DNA from: Coptis chinensis
Lineage: Eukaryota; Streptophyta; Magnoliopsida; Ranunculales; Ranunculaceae
Direction of reading: 5' to 3'
DNA: 64,000 nucleotides
NCBI GenBank assembly: GCA_015680905.1
Contig: CM027378.1
Coordinates: 1,426,001-1,490,000, forward strand
The notes beneath the pieces were generated by a model. The model made no database searches. It worked only from the letters and a program-made list of their open reading frames with translations, and was not told the origin of the DNA. Positions 10,920 through 22,436 of the stretch are shown here, piece after piece. Position 1 is the stretch's first letter, and every line of letters begins with the position of its first letter. The position numbers and the translations under genes are program-made.

Positions 10920-12805
10920 TCAACTTGGGTCCTTGTACTTTACCACACCATTGGTAGTGGTAATCGAGGGAAACTGCTCAGTGAGGAACGCTTGTTGAGG
11001 TACATTCGTACGTCGTTTGGTGGTGCACATGTCCCTCAAAAACTTGGCATGCTTGGGCAAATGCTTTAGCGCATCTAGGAAAGGTAAGTTTATGGTCAAA
11101 TTTTTGAAGGTTTCACGGATCTCATCAAAATGTTCGTCATGTTTGTTCTTTACCAAACGGGCGGGGAACGGAGCTTTTAGGCGAATCAATGTATAAGGAT
11201 CGATGGTATCTTTCCTAGGGGGCGTGGGTGTAGATTTGGAAGATACAACTTCGTCCGCTATAGGTTGCGGTAGGTAGCAATTGGAAGGGCGTCGATCGTG
11301 GCTTCGCCGATTCCTCGTCCGCATAATGATATTATTATCGATGGTTCGGCCAGAACGGAGAGTAGTAATGGCATTCACCTCACCCTGGCTTGGATTACTA
11401 GATCCTGGTGCATTGTTGAGTTCAAAGGCAGTGTTTGTAGGCTTAGGGTTTGGAACTGCTTGGCCAGGGAACACGCCCTTTTGACTTTTATCCTGAGCTA
11501 ACAACTGAAGAGACTGTTGGATAGAAGCTAGGATTTGATTCTGTTGATTCATGTATGTTAGGAAAGTTTTAGCCGTTTTATCGGCTGTGGATTGTACCAA
11601 AGGAGAGCAGGAACTAGTTCACGGTTATTATTCACGGGTTGATTTTGGTAGCCATATCCTTGATTAACGGGAACAAGGTTGCGGTTGTTTTGGTACCCTA
11701 TATTTGCGTTGTTAGGAAAATTACTTTGCCCTTGCTGGAATTTCGAAGGATTTCCTTGACGATAGGGATTGTAATTCGCGGGTGATCGTACAGGAACGTT
11801 GTTGACACCTGGAGGAGCTTGTTGTTGGACAGGGGGTGCCCAAGCTAAATTCGGATGTTGTCGCCAAGGTGCATTAGGAATGTTGAAAGCACAAGCCTCT
11901 TCAGAAGATTGGGGAGGACACTCGTATACCAAAGGACAATAAGAATCGGCGTGTTCAGGACTTACGCAAAGAGGGCATGGGGAAGCGTTGGCAGCCATGA
12001 CCTGTTTGGGTTTTTGTTCATTTACTTGTACCGAAAGAGCATCGACCTTTTTGTTTAGGGACTCGATTAGAGTTTTTAATTCCGGATCGGGTTTGACCTC
12101 GAACATAGACGTAACTTTGGTAGGAGTGTCTTTAGAGGATCTAGAAGGATCAGTGTTTCCCCAATGGGTGCTTCGTGAAGCCTGTTTCTCAAGAAAAGTG
12201 TATGCTTCAGTAGCGCCCTTGTCCATAAAACAACCGCCGTTCATGATATCTAATGTTTCTTTTTGATGGTCAGAGAGACCATTAAAGAATGAACGGACAA
12301 ATACAACGGTGTCAAGTTGATGATGGGGACATTCGAGAAGCAGATCAGTAAATCTGCTCCATGCTTCCGAAAAGGATTCCTGGGGGTGCTGGCGAAAGAA
12401 TTGAATCTTTTGAAGCATTTCTGTAGTTTTCTTCTGAGTATAGAACTTTATCATGAATGCTTGTACGAGTTTGGCCCATGTGTCAATGGATTGCGGCTCT
12501 TGTCCGGCAAGCCAAACTGAAGCTTTATCGAGCTAAGGTGAAGGGAAACAACCTAAGCAAGACTTGTTTCGTTGGTAAATATCCGGATGGCGGAAAGTGG
12601 TGACTACTTATTGCATCCGACGAAGATGATTGTACGGTTTTTCATGGTCTAAACCATGGTAAACAGGTAACAAACCGAAAATGTTTGGTGGAATGCGAAA
12701 ATCACCTACAATCGCATCGAGTTTAATGCAGGAAGCAGGCCCTTCCTGTAAGGCAATATAGAAATCCAAAAGGGGTTTCTCGGCTGTGAGATTTTCCTCA
12801 GCCAT
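10920..12805 (-). pseudogene. Athila gag
   Basis: The likely start is the ATG at 12805 (MAEENLTAEKPLLDFY), which aligns with MAEERETPLSDFY at 35041 in the other element. It continues through HGLDHEKPYNHL, then in other frames through EMLQKIQFFRQHPQESFSEAWSRF, a CCHC zinc knuckle (CPLCVSPEHADSYC, C-x2-C-x4-H-x4-C) and a C-terminal part with NLTINLPFLDALKHLPKHAKFL. Gag forms the virus-like particle and packages RNA. Breaks occur near 12608-12454 and near 11600. It ends at a TGA in phase with pol, so the ancestor probably made one gag-pol protein. Confidence 0.9.
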
Positions 12806-14140
12806 AATTAAAGGAGATAATGGCAACGGAGATGTTTGACGAGGTTGATTTACGGAGGAGGAACTATGTCTAGGAGATAACATAAACAGTTGTTTCTTGT
12901 ATTTTCGACGACGATATGTAAGTTATAATTCCTTATGTTTACCAAACCGTAGTCTCATACAAATATAAATTTTAATTTAAGGCTCATAAGGAACGAATAA
13001 TGACTGGAGGTTTTAGAATTTAGGAAGGAGGGAGTTGAAGCACGTCTTCCCCGAAATTCTTGTCTTGGCGAAAGGTAAGCTAGGATAACGGTGAATATTC
13101 CAAAGCCAGCCTGTGTCACCGAGGGAGGTTGTTCGTGCTAGCACGCTCCTTAATTAGGCAACCTCAATTTTTTTCAAGTTTCCTAGGCAATCGATGGAAT
13201 AGGATGATGATTTATGATGGTGTATTATGCGGGGTGTTATAATGATGATTTAGATAAAATTTTTAATTACTATGATTTTTTTTTTTTTTTTTGTTTACGT
13301 AATTAATGTATTATGGAGACGTGATTAAGAAATATACAATTAAAAACGATAGATGCCAAAATAGAAACTAACTAACATATACTAGTTTACGCAGAAAGTC
13401 TACACATGCAAATCTATATTACTTATACGTGCAACTATATGTAAGTTATACGTGAGCTAGGGGAATGTCGAGAACGAACTCATGCAATTGAATACCGTGT
13501 ATGTGAATTGATGTAACATACACATACAAAAATATTCTAAGCAGATGGTTTGACGCTACACATATATCAAAATATATTTGAATCATATTGTGTTAACGTG
13601 AATATATAATGAACCACCTTTACATGCAAGGAGTCCTCATGCCAACATACAAATATACGAGGTAAAACAGGTTATAGCAAATAATATCCTCGACAAAGTT
13701 TGAGGAGTTTAAGAGTTTGAAACCTGGCGTCCCGCGATTCCTCGTATAGCGATCTACTAACTCCCGAGCTTATGCTTACTAGAAAAATAGGACCAAAGAG
13801 CCCAAAAGAGTACTGAAAAGGAAAGTGGCTTGTATCTGAAAACCGGAGTGTTGATACTCCAGGTTAGTCTCGCGTGCTACTAATTCAGGTCTCGTCCGAG
13901 ACTCTTTTGTCCGCTCAAGATTTCCAAATTCCTACGGAGTACTTAGATCGTCGCTAATGAAAATAAACAAAACTTGGTTCACGATATTTGTTAGTAGAAA
14001 AGTTAGGGTAAAAGAGTTACGGTAAAGTGTTACGTAACTTGTTAGTATTGTAACGAAAATGAAAATTTAAAAAGATGAGGAGGTAGGGAGGGGTTTTATG
14101 GATGTATTCCAGCTTATTACGTTAAGTCCAGAGTCCTCCC
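12806..14140 (-). other. Athila 5' leader, no gene
   Basis: This lies between the primer site and gag on the minus strand. A poly-T run lies near 13271-13290 (plus strand). No coding segment is recognised apart from a short in-frame extension of gag (12883-12806). Confidence 0.6.
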
Positions 14141-14155
14141 TTCCCAACGGCGCCA
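14141..14155 (-). other. Primer binding site, tRNA-Asp type
   Basis: On the minus strand TGGCGCCGTTGGGAA follows two bases after the 5' LTR end. The first ten bases equal the complement of the tRNA-Asp 3' end used by Athila elements; the rest diverges. Confidence 0.8.
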
Positions 14156-14157
14156 TT

Positions 14158-15869
14158 TGATAGAAAAACGCCTTTTATACGTTTTTTTATTTCGCCATTT
14201 ATTTTCTTAAGTCCGAGGTCACAAACCCAAAGACCCAAGTCCAAAGTCCAAAGTCCAAAGTCCAACGTCCCAGATATAGTCGACGCTTTAGTCAAGTTAC
14301 CTTACTCACGTGGGTTTGGTAGGATAGGTCGAGTAAGGGATCGTCGAAACCTTAGGGCTCGGAAAAGGTTCACAACTGGAATTACAACTTTTGGTGAGTA
14401 GGATTTTAGGTTTTTTAGTTGGATTTAATTAAATTAACGGTAGTGCAATTAATGTAAATTACTACGGTGATTTTGATGTAGGTAAACAAAGATGGAGAAA
14501 TAGGGAGAGAGTTAATCATGCTCATGCAAGAATCGTTTTTCAACAGTTTACTATCACATCACTACATCTCTAATTCGTCTCGTGTTCGGAGACGATGTCG
14601 AGTATTGATCCCTAGCGCATGCCCACATCTCTAGGTCGCATTGCACTAGCATAAGGAGTTTAACTAATATCTCATCTCTGGTATATTATTTTAGCTCCTG
14701 GCTCGATTTCACATCAGCTGGACAAATTGGAGAGTCATTCGACACTGCAGAGTCGCGACGCGACATTTTTAGATTGTCGACACGAGATCGCTCGAGCATC
14801 AAAGACTCAAATTGGTACGATCCTCGATCATTTTGGGACCGGATGTCTAATCTATGCCTAAATCCTAAGTAGTGATTCTAGAATATTAACGAAGTCAATC
14901 CGATTTTTCACACGAAGCAAAGATAACCCTCCCCGGGGGATTAGCTCATGGTCATTGAAGGAATAATAAAACTTGTTGTATACATTAAGTAAATAAATGC
15001 AGGACAGGAATTACACTAGAAAAGAAATGACTGTTATTAAGGGTAAATAACTTACAATATTTAAGCTGCTGAAATGGAATTGACAGAATGTAAGTACTGA
15101 AAGAAAACGAACTAAAGCTAAGCGGATGCTAAAGCATGAAAATGCTGAAGGAAAATATATGAAGGTCACCCCCTCCTATATATAGGCTGGAGACTGAAGA
15201 CGGTTTAATTTGATGTTGTTTGTTTGCTAATTGAGTTGTTCAAAACTTTGAGAATCAAAGTTTTGTTTTTTACCCATTTGTTTTGTCCTTTTCCGTATTA
15301 AAGTTTCGTCTTTTAGCCAATTTCATTTCAAACCATCTATTTTGAAAGGTGTACGTCTTCTCTCATTGCAATGTGGCACAATTTTGTGACCATCTCTTGC
15401 CACCTGCCTATGCTGACTCGTCATGCCTTTTGGGCCCGCAGAGTGGGTCTACTTAGTGTGTCTAGTAGCGGCGTCGATTTTGGCATTTTTACGACTTTCT
15501 GCCCTTGCGCAGAGTTCGTCGCCCGGGTCGCTATGGTAGCTTCACTAGCCAACGTCGGCATCTAGATTTATCCGATTTGAGCTTTGGAAGTTTGCTGCTT
15601 CTTTATATGTGGACTCATTCTGCACTGGTTTTGTTCTTTTGGAAACTTCGGCTTTAGTCAGGCTTTGTTGGGCTTCACGGGGGTTGAGTGGGAAACTTCA
15701 AATATTCTAGTATTCCCGTACTTTGATGCATGTTTTATCATTATATTCATTTTAATTGCGGAAACCTGCAAAAGTACGAAAATATAATTATTATATGATT
15801 ATTAAACACATAATTGACCAAAATGCTATATCTCTCGGGGTTTAATATTACAGTTTTGGGTGCTTATCA
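14158..15869 (-). repeat. 5' LTR of the inner Athila element
   Basis: 1712 bp, partner of 1599-3324. The transcription start of the element would lie inside it on the minus strand, and it ends two bases before the primer site. Confidence 0.92.
15177..15184 (-). promoter_or_regulatory. Putative TATA box of the Athila 5' LTR
   Basis: The minus strand reads CCTATATATAGGAGGGG. The same stretch is conserved in the 3' LTR near 2629-2640. Confidence 0.5.
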
Positions 15870-16041
15870 CAACATTTGCTCCTTTCTCTTGCAAAAGTGA
15901 CATATTTCTTCACATATTTAACTCCAATACTTGAAATACACAAACGTACGCAAACAGTACTAACTCTTATTTATTATAAGTATAATTGGTATAAATGGAA
16001 TATTATTAAGGGGTTAAAACTACAGTTTTGGGCTCTTATCA
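15870..16041 (-). repeat. Proximal part of the outer Athila-like LTR, with second CAACA
   Basis: 15870-15874 is the right copy of the CAACA target duplication. From 16041 down, the minus strand reads TGATAAGAGCCCAAAACTGT, identical to the LTR start at 33041 and 41286. It continues the LTR interrupted at 1598. Confidence 0.85.
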
Positions 16042-16400
16042 AACCACCCCCAAGCAACATTTGCTTGTCCTCAAGCAAATATGAGAAATTAAAATAAGTG
16101 ACCAAAAATGGAGTTCCAACTAATCTCGTTTCACCGAGTGCGATTACATTGACCATATGCAATAAGGCCCTCAACCACTAGGAATTCCCTAGTGGACGAG
16201 TTATAGCCTCGTGAGAGTTTTTCAGAAAAGGTACTCACAAACTTCATCTATACTACAATGACTAAGAAATAAAATTACTGTTTCCTTATTTATTCTCAGA
16301 TATCTATACATCTCACTAGCAATGAATACAGAATAATCAATTCGAAACCTAAGCTAATACGTGCATAATAATCAATCGTCTACGGATAAACATCTCTACT
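16042..16400 (-). mobile_element. 3' interior end of the outer Athila-like element
   Basis: On the minus strand a G-rich tract (GCTTGGGGGTGGTT) precedes the LTR, with an AGGA-loop stem at 16059-16080 and the palindrome at 16175-16195. The sequence parallels 40980-41285. Similarity fades near 16400 and no pol genes follow, so only the end of this element is left. Confidence 0.75.
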
Positions 16401-16917
16401 ACTAGTATAGCCTATAATGATCGTGGCCTCTTAAATTCATCCGGGATTTTTTTCTGATGCATAATACCCTTGATGAATAATAAAATCAGATGCCTAGATA
16501 TTTATTAATGAGGACTATTTTGTCTTTTTTATGTCTTTATAAATTTTCAGTACCGATATTGTCCTTAAATAAAAATATTGCTTAACACCTTTAAATAGGA
16601 GCAATCAGTCTTTTCATGTGGTAGTATATTAGAAATCCAAATCCACGCCATTCTCAATTGTACGCCTATCTATAAATGTCATTTAATTAGTAATAATTGG
16701 GTTATTTAATAAGAGGTTAAGAAAAGGAAAAGTTTAATCAAAGAATACGAACCGATTCTTTTCCATTCTCTCCCATATCTTCTGTTTCTCACAATTTTTT
16801 TTTCTCACAATGAAACTACTACTCTTATTCTTAAAGGAAATAAAAAATAACCAAAAAATTGAGTGTAATCTGAGTGTAACCAAAAAAATGAGATGCAGCG
16901 GTTCCATAAAGCACTAA
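16401..16917. other. A/T-rich spacer, nothing recognised
   Basis: No coding or repeat structure beyond simple A/T-rich runs. Confidence 0.4.
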
Positions 16918-17630
16918 AGGGTTGTTTGTTTTTTTTGAATTCAGCATTCAGAGCCTCTTAAACTTAAGTTTTAAGGATCTAGAGGCTCAAAACTTGTTTG
17001 TTTTTTTTAAGTAGTTTAAGCATTCAGTGATACTTTTAGCATTCAAGATTCAAAGATTCAAAGACCAAAATTTCTTCTTCCTCATGCTGAATTCTAATAC
17101 TTGAAACAAGAAAGTCCCTTCTTGCCCTTTCTTAAGAACCCAATCTTAAGAACCCATCTACTTTCCTACCTTGACTTTTATGGCTTCAAAATAAGTTCTT
17201 CAAAATTTGATGTTGGCGTCACGAGTTTTTTCATTTTTTTGGGTGAATGATATCCACTTTGTTAAAAATAGAATTACATATATATATTCTGAAAATAAAC
17301 AAAATATGAAAATAAATCGTTAAAATATATTTGTGAAAGCATATTTTAAATAAATTTATTTATCATTTATTTTTTTCGATAATCCATCTCTTCTCCTCAA
17401 ATATAATATATATTTTGTTTAACAAGAAATCAAGTTAGTGTTTAAAATAGATAGCATGAGTAAAATTGTCCTAATGATTTATATTCAAATTTCTTCGAGC
17501 CGGAGTTATTCTAACAAAAACAAACATGTTTTTTAGAATTCAAAGAATCAAGATTTAGCATTCGTGGAGGATGAGCCATTCAAAGATTCAAAGATTTAGC
17601 ATTCATAGGCTCAGAAAAACAAACGACCCC
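16918..17630. mobile_element. MITE with TAA target duplication (PIF/Harbinger-like)
   Basis: The ends are inverted: AGGGTTGTTTGTTTTT at the left and, on the other strand, GGGGTCGTTTGTTTTT at the right. TAA flanks both sides (16915-16917, 17631-17633), as in Tourist/PIF-Harbinger MITEs. Inside are subterminal words such as ATTCAAAGATTCAAAG and CATTCA repeated in both orientations. No transposase is present, so it is non-autonomous (713 bp). Confidence 0.7.
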
Positions 17631-17650
17631 TAAGTCAATGTCTTTATCTT

Positions 17651-18465
17651 TTTGGGTGGTCTGCTGCCATGGAAGCATTTCCATTTCTTCAGTGGATTAA
17701 TTATGGAGGGTACAAGGGAGCCATGAAATCTACCGGGTAGAGATCTCGACTCGTGTTCGAAGTTGGGTGTAGGAGCATCGACAGAGAAAACTTTCTGCAG
17801 ATGTTGGGGATCATGAAGATTTTATTGATGTGATGATTTCCAGTTTAGAAGGTATGGAGTTCCCTGGCTACGACCACGATACCATCATCAAGGCTACGTG
17901 CGGGTAAGCATTACTAAACCGCATAATTTTGGACAAATTTACTTAAGTTTTGCAGATGGAATTACGATTGCGGTAAAAGTCAATATCATGATCATTCAAT
18001 TTCGATACAATGTTGTTATGTAGAAATTTAAGTTTGGTAACTGAGCAAACAACAAAAATCATTTAAAAGTTTCTTATTAGCATTATTGTTAATTTGCTTT
18101 CTTATCTTAGTACGACAAGAAATTAAGTTCTCTGGATATTTTCTATCATGGAATATTCAGTTTACTTGATGGGTTTTAGATTTTACGTAGGCTATATGGT
18201 TCTAAGTGGTACAGACACAACCATGATCACCTTTGCTGTTGAATAATTGCCATGTGCTAAGAAAGGCTAAGGATGAGTTGGATGCTCACGTTAGGAAAGG
18301 AAGACATGTTAACGAATCATATATTCATAAACTGCTTTATCTTCAAGCCATTGTGAAGAAAATTTTAAGGTTATACCCCCTGTTCCACTATCAGTATCTC
18401 ATGAGTCCATGGAAGACTGCACAATAGGTGGTTACATAACCTGGACTGCAAAGTTAATGGATCTA
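17651..18465 (+). pseudogene. CYP82-like cytochrome P450 pseudogene fragment
   Basis: Short plus-strand stretches match the C-terminal half of CYP82 P450s. In order: FGWSAAMEAFPFLQWINYGG (17651 on), DHEDFIDVMISSLEG and GYDHDTIIKATC (about 17810-17900), SGTDTTMITF (the I-helix, about 18205), KAKDELDAHVRK and YLQAIVKKILRLYP (18260-18380), then a decayed segment to about 18465. The K-helix ExxR motif, normally ETLRLYP, reads KILRLYP, so its Glu is lost. The haem-binding Cys region is absent. There are stops and frameshifts between parts, and an A/T-rich insert (possibly an intron) at 17905-18185. P450s of this family oxidise small specialised metabolites; this copy cannot. Confidence 0.85.
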
Positions 18466-21420
18466 AACCTTATAAAGGAAGAAAGAGATGCTGCACAAAT
18501 ATGAGATACGACGCAAGGAAAACAATAAACTTCTTTTGGAACTTGCTTTTATTCAATCTAACTCCATCTCACATGGGCATAGAATTTCCAACTGATGAAA
18601 CGTGATTGAAAACTAAAACTACACACTCATTTGGGTTTGAGTGTATATGGTTGTATAAGTCGGCATTGTCTCATGGGCATGACGGGTTGCGACCAGGTTC
18701 TCGGGTGTACAGTGAATTTGTCGGTTTCGACTATGGACTCAAGAGTCTCTAAAAGTGGAGATTCAAGCAAGCCTATAACTCCCTGATTTAACTTTGGTGA
18801 GAACCAAGTCACTATTGGGAAACAAAGGTAAGATCCCCTTGCTTTCCTACTTTTTTCAATATTTCGTAAGTGATAGCAGCACCTCACTTTGGAACCTTAA
18901 AACACTCAATGACTGCTCATTTGCCTTTGCAATGAGAGCACCTTTTTTCATTTGATTAACTAACTTATTTTACATTCAATTTAGTAAAATGGTTATATCA
19001 GGTCATGAAGATGCAACCATACGAATATCAAGTTGGAAATATTTCGCATCATAGTGCTCTGCAGCTAGATTAAATGTATGTATGGAATCTATTTTTCTTT
19101 TAATTTGATATATATTTATAGTCTGCAAATCCTGATCAGTTTCTACGATCTTTCTCAGAGGGATGTAAGGATGAAGGTTAATCCATAGCCTACAGAAGAA
19201 TCAAGGTTTATATGTTTTCTGAAGTTTAGATTGACAATGTTATCTGCATGGTATCGTAGAATTATTGATTTAAAATCAGTTAATTTTCATATATTATTTT
19301 TTTTGTCATTTGTGGATGCAATATATATTATACAATTTGCAGTCGCCGTTTGTGAAGCTATAAGAGATAATCGAAACAAATAAAATCCTATCTCCCGATT
19401 CAACCGGCCATTTGTTGTCCCGACAGGTTGATATTCATTTGTGCAAAGTTTAGTCATATAGACAAGTATGTTAGTCAGAGATTCAGTTGTGATATTAAAG
19501 GTAATAGCATTGAACCGAACGATGTGGTTTAGTCGAAGTATTGCTTGGATTTGTGTGTACACTAATAGTTCATTGATACCATGCCATTCTGGTCTGTACA
19601 CTAATAGTTCATTGAAATGGAAGTAACATTTGTTTAAAAAAAAGAAAAAAAAAATTGTGTGTATACTTTGTGATAGATCATAGCAAGTTCTAGATTTCGA
19701 GCGTATGGTCTGTCTTTGCGTTTCATGTAGTATTATAGCAAATTACGCCCCAAAATAGCATTATCATTAAGTGTTTGACCATCCTTCAAATATGTTTTAA
19801 AATTGCGCCAGCTTCTTTGTTGATAAAAAATTCATGACTTATCTGAGGCGAACAATTGAACCATGTCAACTTTGACATTTTACATATTATATGGATGAGT
19901 TCATAATTCATGAAGCTATCTTTTTTTTGTGCTTTTTATTCCATTGTATTTGATTTCATTTTACATGAGCATGATAGTTCGTAAGTCATGGTGTTGTTAC
20001 TGTAATACATGTTAGTACTTCAGGTGTATGGCCTTATGGTTCTTATAGTAAAAAAGTTCTATATGTAGGTTGGTCAGTCGTGGAAGGCTATGCTGGCTGA
20101 TTTTACTCTTTGGCAAGAACAGAGATCCATTTCTAATCTTTGAGGTTCAGGAGTTGCAGTTTTCGGTCAAAGAGTGGCAATGATGAGCATTGTGATAAGC
20201 AGTGAATGGAGCTTTTTCGGAGGTTCAAGAGTTATATATTCTGCATATGAAAGTAGTAAGATCTGTGCCCAATGAAAAAGCTTCTGAAGTAAATGCTTCA
20301 TGTAAGATTGTAATACTTTTGCTCATTGAATTTTCCTTCAGTAGTTTTTCTCATTGGTAGAAAACATAAAACTTAATAAGGCTATGTGTAGCTATTCCTT
20401 TTTGTGACTTACATGCTTGAGTTGACAACAGCGTTTTGGTTAGATTCTTTATGGATTTCCTCTTATGGAATTACATGAGCTGAAAACAACGATACTGATC
20501 CCAAAGAAAAGTGCCTCAACTACCATAAACATTTTGGTATTGCAGGACTGGATACACATAAAGAAAAATGAAGTTATTGTCGCCTTTGTTGTTATCTGAG
20601 TTAGATTATCTTATAATTAGATGTATTTTATTTTATTCAAACTTCCTCATTTGGGTGTTACACGTGAATTTCTTCAGAGGACCATGTCGAGAATCTCAAT
20701 CGAAAGGTGTGTTTAGTTTCTATGAATTCATAACTTTCCTTCAAAAAACAAACATTGTGTAGCACTGCACGATTGATTGCTAGCTTATTATTTAACAAGT
20801 TGTTTACTCTTGGCAATTTTCCCCATAGGTATTTTATCTTGGTTATGAATTTTAGATCGCCCTACACCATTAAGGTTTTTCTTAATACATGATATGATCA
20901 AGAAATCCTACAAGTGGTCAAGACCTTCCTAACTCATTGTTTAGTGAACAAGGCACTATCAATTCATCTATCATATCTCTTTGTTTTGAAATTTATTTGT
21001 TTATTTTAAAATTCCTGATTATATATTTTGGTTTATTTATATTTTTTCCATTATTGTTTGAATTGGAGAAATGAGTTATTATTGAGGTGTATGTAAGTTA
21101 CATGGCCATTGCTTGCTTGTGGATGTAGGTAATTAAATAGTTCGTAGCCGGCAATCCTTTTAAGATGAAAGATATAGAAAAATCAGAATCACGCTTTCCT
21201 TTGTATTTGCATCCCACTTGACACAATTTAAAACTTTGAATGTTGGAGACTTGGAGTTGAACAGTTGTACTGTGACTTGATTATGTTCATGCTTTGTTTC
21301 TATCATATTATTTTTCGACGGATTTGTTGTTTTGTTAGTAAAATGTCAAGGTGAAAGCAATCTATTAATTAGTAAAAATAGTATATGTAGTCTTTTTCAA
21401 CTGTTTCTTTGTGAATGCAG
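18466..21420. other. A/T-rich intergenic DNA, no gene recognised
   Basis: Several open frames of 60-100 codons (18627-18887 minus, 19287-19601 minus, 20568-20762 plus) show no family I recognise. A 24-bp near-direct repeat (TACACTAATAGTTCATTGA) lies at about 19555 and 19596. The last bases before 21421 form a good splice acceptor (GAATGCAG) for the next pseudogene. Confidence 0.45.
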
Positions 21421-22436
21421 AAATATTACATGGCTTATTCCAGGGAATTTGTTCGCATTGTTAGCATCCAGAAATCACCTGTCATCCATCTCTTTAGAGA
21501 ATCAATTGCTGGGACGGCTACAATCAGAGGCTTTGGTCAAGAGAAGCGGTTCGTGAAGAGGAATCTGTATCTTCTTGACTGTTTTGCTCGCCCTTTCTTC
21601 TGCAACATAGCTGCCATTGAGTGGCTTTGCTTGCGCATGGAATTACTCTCGACTTTTGTCTTTGCATTCTGCATGTTTCTGCTTGTAAGCGTCCACACAG
21701 AAGCATTGATCCAATCAAGTATAGAACTCTTCCATTCTTTCTCTTTATATCTGAGTCCTGTTCATTTTCTTGAAAAACATCCCAATATTTAACTTCAGAT
21801 GATGACAATGTATCATAAATATAGTTTGAGTTTAGCACTTACTGCAGTCCCCTATTATCAAATCTTTAAGGTGTTGGAAGTGCTTCTATGCAGGTATGGC
21901 AGGGCTTGCTGTGCGTATGACCTTAACTTAAATGCACGCTTATCATGGTGGATACTGAGCTTTTTCAAGCTTGAAAACAAAATTATTTCTATTGAGCGTA
22001 TTCATCAGTATTCTCAACTCCCAAGTGAGGCTCCACTCATCATTGAGGACTCTCTCGCCCTCCATCCTCATGGCCAGAGAATGGAACAATTGAACTTACC
22101 GATCCGAAGGTTAGTTAGGCTTTTCTTTTATGATTGCATTCACTTTGTTAATGATTGCTATGATTATATCCATAAACCTTATATAAAAATGATTCATTCA
22201 CGTTATTTTGTCAAACCCATTTATCTCTATTTTCTGAAAATTATTATTTTTAAGGTTTGTTATAAGGAGAGTCTTCATGTTGTCCTTCATAATGTATCGT
22301 GTTCATTTCCCTCGGTGGAAAGAAAATTGGAATAGTCGGACGATTGAAGTGGTAAATCAACGCTTATCCAAGCTCTATTTAGACTAATCGAACCAGCAGG
22401 GGGAAGGATCATCATAGATAACATTGATATCTCTAG
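21421..22436 (+). pseudogene. ABCC (MRP)-type ABC transporter pseudogene fragment
   Basis: Exon-like blocks match the second half of plant ABCC transporters. Block 1 (21421-about 21715) follows a splice acceptor and reads REFVRIVSIQKSPVIHLF, GTATIRGFGQEKRF and CFARPFFCNIAAIEWLC, the membrane domain and its linker. Block 2 (21893-about 22110) has LNARLSWWILSFFKLENK and ISIERIHQYSQLPSEAP. Block 3 (about 22255-22436) has VVLHNVSCSF, a broken Walker A (GIVGR then, in another frame, [16 protein letters not shown]) and [11 protein letters not shown]. The Q-loop, signature motif and Walker B are missing. ABCC proteins pump conjugates, often into the vacuole; this copy is dead. Confidence 0.9.

Larger units (their letters stand above)
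1599..15869 (-). mobile_element. Complete Athila-type Ty3/gypsy LTR retrotransposon (14,271 bp), minus strand
   Basis: The element has all structural parts in order on the minus strand: 5' LTR (14158-15869), tRNA-Asp-type primer site (14141-14155), gag, protease-RT-RNase H-integrase, an ORF2 remnant in the env position, a polypurine tract and the 3' LTR (1599-3324). LTR termini are TG/CA and a perfect 5-bp TSD (CAACA) flanks it. Domain order and gag/PR sequence place it in the Athila lineage. All ORFs carry frameshifts or stops, so this copy looks defective, though some one-base breaks may be sequence error. It is inserted in the LTR of a related element. Confidence 0.93.

Noticed and set aside
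11281-11501. Plus-strand frames opposite gag
   Set aside because: Antisense shadows of a clearly coding minus-strand gag.
19287-19601. 104-codon minus-strand frame
   Set aside because: No recognised family, A/T-rich context and an internal short repeat; probably chance.
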